Shown: positions 15,550 to 18,995 of the stretch, in pieces | Layout: each line of letters begins with the position of its first letter | How positions within the stretch are numbered: the stretch's first letter is position 1 | Assembly: GCA_963922935.1 (NCBI GenBank) | Contig: CAWUKE010000022.1 | Location: 1-18,995 of the forward strand | Reading direction: 5' to 3' | Length of the DNA: 18,995 bases | Source of the DNA: Litorimonas sp963922935 | GTDB lineage: Bacteria; Pseudomonadota; Alphaproteobacteria; Caulobacterales; Maricaulaceae | Translations under genes and position numbers: made by a program | Notes under the pieces: model-generated | Told to the model about the DNA's origin: nothing | Databases searched by the model: none | Seen by the model: only the letters and a program-made list of their open reading frames with translations

Positions 15550-17517
15550 TTACCGCTGCGGTGGCTGTAATGGAGCCGCTGTGGCCGATCCGGACGTATA
15601 AGGATTATCCTCTGGTCCATAAGGGGCGACCGGATTGTAGGCAGCACCCGTCGCATTCGGGTCTGACCAAGCCACGGTCCCATCAGCCGCCGGAGCGTAA
15701 GTTTGCGGCTCTACATAAGCCGTCTGCGCCTGCAAGTTCGAGGCGTAAGCTGCCTGGGCGTAATCAGCTGTCTGCGCGTAATCCGCTGGCGCAAAAGCGT
15801 CCGGTGCTTGCGCCTGAGCCTCTGACCATTCCTGCGCTTGCCATGGCGCGGCACTTTCTGTCTGTGTATAGGCGGCAGGCGCGAGCTCATCAGGTAGCGG
15901 CGTCGTGGGATGGTAAGGCTGCACAGGTTCTGGGATCGGATCCAGCGCATATCCTGGCGGAACTTGTGGCTGAACCGGCGTGGCAGAGCGCATCCCCAGC
16001 GGTGTTGCGTAAAGCCTCGGATCAGCAAAGACCCGGAACAGAGCCAACATAAATAGGGTAAAGCCCCAAGCCATCATCGCTAGCACAAACGCCAGCGCGC
16101 GCATATTGCGGCCTTTAACTGGGAATGTGGCCCTTGCGATCTCCCTGACGTTCTCTGCGGACGCTTCCGCCTGAGACTGACTAATCAACGCTTCCTGTTC
16201 CTTCGTGAGGTAGCTTTTCAAGCGATCTGTCAGCGTATCACGTTCGCGCAGTAGATCATTATAAGCCGGCGAGAGCTTTGTCAGACGCGCGAGCTTTCCA
16301 TCAACGGAATCGAGCTGTCGTTGCAGCGCAAATTCTTTTTCCCGCAAGCTATTCGCCGTTGATTGGAGTGTATTGCGGCGGGTTAAGAGAGCTTGATAAA
16401 CCGTATTGGGTCCGACCCGCCGACCGCCTGTCGCTTGACCTCCATTGGCTTGTTGCAAGCTTTTTAGCTCGTCAATTTCCCGCTGCTTCTGGCGGACGGG
16501 ATCAGACGTGGGAAGATATTTCGCCAAGAGTTGTTTCAATTCGAGTTCAGCTTGCGCAATCCGGTTTGAGGCCCGGTCATCGACATAAAGATTGATCGTT
16601 TCTGGGACTTGGCGAAGTTGATCTTCGACAATAGCCAAGGCTTTTTCAGTTTCGACGATGCGTGCGCGCTCTGCGTTAAGCAGCGCTTTTAAGTCCTCTG
16701 TGCGTTTGGCGGCGCCCTGCTGCTCTGACTCAAAGTCGGAAATCGCGTTCCGTTCTAGAAATGCGCTGATCTGCCGATCGACTTGTTTCAACTGGACTTC
16801 TGTATCTTCACGGCGCTGTGCGATTAGATCCCCGGCGCCCTCTACAAACACAGTGCGACGGTAGGATTTGTAGGCATCCATCAAAGCATTCAGCGTAGAT
16901 ACGGCGAGTTGCGGATCTTCATGACGGTAAGCAAGATCAATGATCGAACTTTTGGGTCGGGCAGCCACCATGAAGTTACTATCCATCTGCTTGCGCAGCT
17001 CCATATAGGCGAGCTGATATTCAAGCGTATCGGTTGGGCGGTTGAGTTTTTTTGCCGTCTCAGGCGCAAATCGGGTCAACCCGCCGGGCTGGCTCATGAT
17101 TTCACCCAGAACCCGGTCCATCACTTCAGGGTTCTTGATAATCGCAATCTCGTTCAACGTAATCGTGTCTGGCGTTTGCGTTAAAGGGTTTTGTGTATTG
17201 CTGCCTGCAATGGGCTGGTAGACATACTCATCGCCAATTTGCACCATGATGGTGCCCTCACCTGTATAGGTGCGCTTAAAGTCTGCCGTGAGCATCCAGG
17301 CTGGTATGGCACCGATCAAAAAGAGTGGGATGACCCAAAGCAATTGCCGCATCAGCGATCCGAACATAGCGCCCAATTTGATGTTAGGGATGCCGTTAGC
17401 GTAGTCACCGACCGTCAAATCTGCCGCGCGGGGTGATACCGCCTGATAGACAGGATCAACGCTGGCAACAGGGGCCTGCCCTGTCGAAGACGTTTTGTTC
17501 CGTTTGAACAATCCCAT
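15550..17517 (-). CDS. hfsA: Wzc/GumC-type polysaccharide co-polymerase without kinase domain, Tyr-rich tail (HfsA-like)
   Basis: The 655-aa product starts at ATG 17517 (GAGG 9 nt upstream). It has a cytoplasmic N-terminus, membrane segment about 57-75 (LLWVIPLFLIGAIPAWML) and a Wzz-like periplasmic domain (about 80-220). Long coiled coils follow (about 225-305, 318-357, 380-450), then a second membrane segment at about 473-495. The Pro/Gly-containing ATFPVKGRN before it is typical of co-polymerases. Residues 500-655 are low-complexity, rich in Ala, Pro, Gln and Tyr (12 Tyr), with no Walker motifs, so there is no BY-kinase. It would set chain length and link polymerase to the outer-membrane exporter. 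It is transcribed away from the Wza-like gene across a 103-bp shared control region. HfsA identity rests on architecture and neighbours. Confidence 0.87.
   Translation of the reverse strand: MGLFKRNKTSSTGQAPVASVDPVYQAVSPRAADLTVGDYANGIPNIKLGAMFGSLMRQLLWVIPLFLIGAIPAWMLTADFKRTYTGEGTIMVQIGDEYVYQPIAGSNTQNPLTQTPDTITLNEIAIIKNPEVMDRVLGEIMSQPGGLTRFAPETAKKLNRPTDTLEYQLAYMELRKQMDSNFMVAARPKSSIIDLAYRHEDPQLAVSTLNALMDAYKSYRRTVFVEGAGDLIAQRREDTEVQLKQVDRQISAFLERNAISDFESEQQGAAKRTEDLKALLNAERARIVETEKALAIVEDQLRQVPETINLYVDDRASNRIAQAELELKQLLAKYLPTSDPVRQKQREIDELKSLQQANGGQATGGRRVGPNTVYQALLTRRNTLQSTANSLREKEFALQRQLDSVDGKLARLTKLSPAYNDLLRERDTLTDRLKSYLTKEQEALISQSQAEASAENVREIARATFPVKGRNMRALAFVLAMMAWGFTLFMLALFRVFADPRLYATPLGMRSATPVQPQVPPGYALDPIPEPVQPYHPTTPLPDELAPAAYTQTESAAPWQAQEWSEAQAQAPDAFAPADYAQTADYAQAAYASNLQAQTAYVEPQTYAPAADGTVAWSDPNATGAAYNPVAPYGPEDNPYTSGSATAAPLQPPQR
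15748..15783 (-). repeat. 18-bp tandem duplication within the co-polymerase tail
   Basis: Two adjacent 18-bp copies (15748-15765 and 15766-15783) differ at two positions. On the coding strand they give the six-residue repeats DYAQTA and DYAQAA, each carrying one tyrosine. The repeat is in frame, so copy-number change by slippage would alter the number of Tyr residues without breaking the protein. Confidence 0.8.
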
Positions 17518-17620
17518 GTGTCATAGCCTCAAAGCGCGCAGGTCGAATCTGACATGCTGACATGGTTAATGCGCGCCAGCGTTTAACAATTCCTTATCCA
17601 TTCTTGTTAACTACGGCGAT
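17518..17620. promoter_or_regulatory. divergent control region of the hfsA-like and hfsD-like genes with CtrA-like sites
   Basis: The 103-bp gap holds an exact CtrA half-site TTAACCAT on the minus strand (17562-17569). It also holds a near full site TTAA-N7-TTAT on the plus strand (17583-17597; consensus TTAA-N7-TTAA) and a GTTAAC (17606-17611). A perfect tandem repeat of CTGACATG (17549-17564) lies next to the half-site. No clear sigma-70 -35/-10 pair stands out. Coordinated control of co-polymerase and exporter from this gap is likely; CtrA as the factor is inference. Confidence 0.5.
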
Positions 17621-18562
17621 ATGTTGAAGGGCTTTCATAAGACGAGTTTGCCTACCAAGCGCTCTTTAGGCGTCGGTATTGCATGCACCCTGCTACTCGC
17701 GTCTAGCGCCTTAGCTCAAACACGCTATGGCGCCCATCACCCGCAACCCCAAACCTACCCTGCGCAGGTCGCTCCTTACCCGCAAATAAGCCAGCCCTCC
17801 GTTCAGGCGGGTCGATACCAAATGTCTGGCCAGCAGACACGTGCGAAGAAGTATAAGAACATCTTCCACCGCCTGCGGGATCAGCGGCATCCGGCTTATC
17901 AAGTCCCTCACATTCCTCCTGGCCTTTTCCAGCGCTGGGTGGATTGGGAACCCGCCTACACACTCGTACCGGGCGATCAGCTTGATATCGTTGTTTCCAG
18001 CGCACCAGAACTCTCCCGGACTTTGACAGTCGGACCCGATGGCCGTGTGGTTATGCCGATGACCCAGCCCGTTATGGCGGCGGGTCGAACCTTTCAGCAG
18101 GTACAAAGTGCTATAAGCGCACAATTGGGCAAACAGCTTAGGGACCCCCGAATTACCGTAACGCCACGCGCATACGCGCCGGAGCAGATTTTTGTCGGGG
18201 GTCAGGTGGGGCAGCCCGGGACATACACCTTACCCGGTCGGGTTGGTGCACTTGAGGCTATTCTAATGGCGGGCGGGATGACTCCGGCGGCACAAGGCCG
18301 TCAAGTTGCCGTTTTGCGACGTGCGCCCAATGGCGGGATGATGATGCGCACCGTTAACCTGCGTGGCGGCTTGCTCAACATCTACGAATATAACGACACG
18401 ACACAATTACGCCGCGGTGATATCATTTTCGTCCCCACCACGACGATTGCCGAAGTTGGACAATTTATGCAGGCCTTCCGCGATACGCTGCCGGTTGATT
18501 TCAACCTGAGCTATCAGTTCGATCAAGGCGGCGGCAACGGAACAACCGTCATCACGCCATAA
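17621..18562 (+). CDS. hfsD: Wza-type outer-membrane polysaccharide export protein (HfsD-like)
   Basis: The 313-aa product from ATG 17621 has a signal peptide (KRSLGVGIACTLLLASSALA, cleavage near 32/33). There is no Cys after the cleavage site, so it is not a lipoprotein, unlike classical Wza. Residues 33-110 are a Tyr/Pro/Gln/His-rich extension. The polysaccharide export domain is at about 112-185 (YTLVPGDQLDIVV, TVGPDGRVVMP, then RDPRITVTP). An SLBB domain is at about 188-272 (IFVGGQVGQPGTYTLPGR, ILMAGGMTPAA, LRRGDIIFVP). A short amphipathic C-terminal helix region follows. It forms the outer-membrane channel that docks to the co-polymerase encoded divergently next to it. The ribosome site is weak (no clear GGAG before ATG). 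Confidence 0.9.
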   Translation: MLKGFHKTSLPTKRSLGVGIACTLLLASSALAQTRYGAHHPQPQTYPAQVAPYPQISQPSVQAGRYQMSGQQTRAKKYKNIFHRLRDQRHPAYQVPHIPPGLFQRWVDWEPAYTLVPGDQLDIVVSSAPELSRTLTVGPDGRVVMPMTQPVMAAGRTFQQVQSAISAQLGKQLRDPRITVTPRAYAPEQIFVGGQVGQPGTYTLPGRVGALEAILMAGGMTPAAQGRQVAVLRRAPNGGMMMRTVNLRGGLLNIYEYNDTTQLRRGDIIFVPTTTIAEVGQFMQAFRDTLPVDFNLSYQFDQGGGNGTTVITP

Positions 18563-18622
18563 GTTGCGATTCAATACGACCTTGAGCCAATTGATCCGTC
18601 ACACGGGCGAACCCGGACTTCA

Positions 18623-18913
18623 TTAAGCCGCGAGACACTCACGGTTTTCAGCCAACCAACCGCGTGCGGCGCGCTGCGCCAGCGTCAGGTCTTCGTTGCT
18701 CATTTCCAGCTTGATTTCATCGCGATAGGCTTTGGCGGGCTGGCTACCCATCATAGCGGCCAGGCTAAACCATTTGTGCGCTTCGATGAAATCCGGTCCC
18801 CGATCTTCAACGTCTGTGCTGTAGATCAAACCGAGCTTAAAGAGATCATCGCGGGTTGCGGCGTCTAAGACGGCGTCCGTCGCCTCTTTCACTTCCAAAC
18901 TTGTAAAGGCCAT
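18623..18913 (-). CDS. small Sel1/TPR-like repeat protein
   Basis: ATG 18913 is chosen because GGGAGG lies 5 nt upstream; an earlier in-frame ATG (18934) has no such site. The product is 96 aa, with a DLFKLGLIYSTD...DFIEAHKWFSLAAMMGSQPAKAYRDEI stretch that fits a single Sel1 repeat (LG..Y..G....D...A..W...AA..G...A). An acidic, Ala-rich C-terminal helix ends REWL-like (RAARGWLAENREC). No signal peptide or membrane segment is seen. Similar short one-repeat proteins occur in Caulobacter relatives with no assigned role, and any link to the polysaccharide genes is unproven. It converges with the exporter gene, 60 bp apart. Confidence 0.8.
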   Translation of the reverse strand: MAFTSLEVKEATDAVLDAATRDDLFKLGLIYSTDVEDRGPDFIEAHKWFSLAAMMGSQPAKAYRDEIKLEMSNEDLTLAQRAARGWLAENRECLAA

Positions 18914-18937
18914 AATGCCCTCCCTGATTTCCATTCA

Positions 18938-18956
18938 CCTAACCTTTCGGGCTAGG
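18938..18956 (-). other. hairpin upstream of the Sel1-like gene
   Basis: On the minus strand CCTAGCC-CGAAA-GGTTAGG forms a 7-bp stem with one G-U pair, better as minus-strand RNA than as plus-strand RNA (which would have an A-C mismatch). It lies 24 bp before the Sel1-like start. No T-tract follows. It may be a 5' leader structure; role unknown. Confidence 0.35.
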
Positions 18957-18995
18957 ACGCTTGCTTCGGATCGGTGAACCCGACCTCTTGGCGTG

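Noticed and set aside
15453..16052. 199-aa plus-strand open frame opposite the co-polymerase tail
   Set aside because: Low-complexity antisense DNA of an Ala/Pro/Gln-rich tail stays open by composition alone; no start signal or domain.
18603..18616. CGGG-CGAA-CCCG between the exporter and Sel1-like genes as bidirectional terminator
   Set aside because: The stem is 4 bp only and there is no T-tract on either side.

Overview
The window looks like the chromosome of a marine, stalk- or holdfast-forming alphaproteobacterium, most likely in Caulobacterales/Maricaulales (Hyphomonadaceae-like). This rests on three things. One is a TonB receptor of the Xanthomonas/Caulobacter type next to alginate lyases. 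The second is a polysaccharide cassette in the same order as the Caulobacter holdfast genes hfsE-F-G-H with hfsA and hfsD. The third is CtrA-like TTAACCAT boxes. The taxon is an inference; there is no rRNA in the window.

Left block (1-7715, all on the minus strand): an alginate utilisation locus. In transcription order it holds a 1021-aa TonB-dependent receptor with its own terminator, a GntR/FadR-type regulator, a two-domain PL6 alginate lyase lipoprotein, and a PL17 oligoalginate lyase that runs off the left edge. PL6 and PL17 overlap by 4 bp. A palindromic operator, core ATTGGT-N4-CCAA, occurs before the lyases, before the receptor and before the regulator itself. At the lyase and receptor promoters it is part of a 49-bp module with identical spacing. 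Together these suggest import of alginate oligomers through the receptor, depolymerisation by PL6, final cleavage to monomers by PL17, and control by the GntR protein.

Middle (7747-9690): about 370 bp with no supported gene, a decayed large serine recombinase with three in-frame stops but an intact frame, about 220 bp of non-coding DNA, and a tRNA-Ser(GCU) with encoded CCA. This is a scar separating the catabolic locus from the surface polysaccharide locus.

Right block (9927-18562): a Wzx/Wzy-type exopolysaccharide export cluster, probably for holdfast. Five plus-strand genes are chained by 4-bp start/stop overlaps: the initiating polyprenyl glycosylphosphotransferase (HfsE-like), flippase (HfsF-like), GT2 (HfsG-like), polysaccharide deacetylase (HfsH-like) and a second GT2. 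A convergent gene encodes the Wzc/GumC-type co-polymerase (HfsA-like), which lacks a kinase domain but carries a tyrosine-rich tail. Divergent from it is the Wza-type export protein (HfsD-like). No Wzy polymerase or HfsB-like ATPase lies in the window. A small Sel1-repeat protein gene (18623-18913, minus) closes the window.

The points most worth a second look are the shared regulator/promoter module, a strong ribosome binding site that points to a 9-codon out-of-frame ORF overlapping the PL6 start, and the kinase-less co-polymerase with a repeat-bearing Tyr tail.
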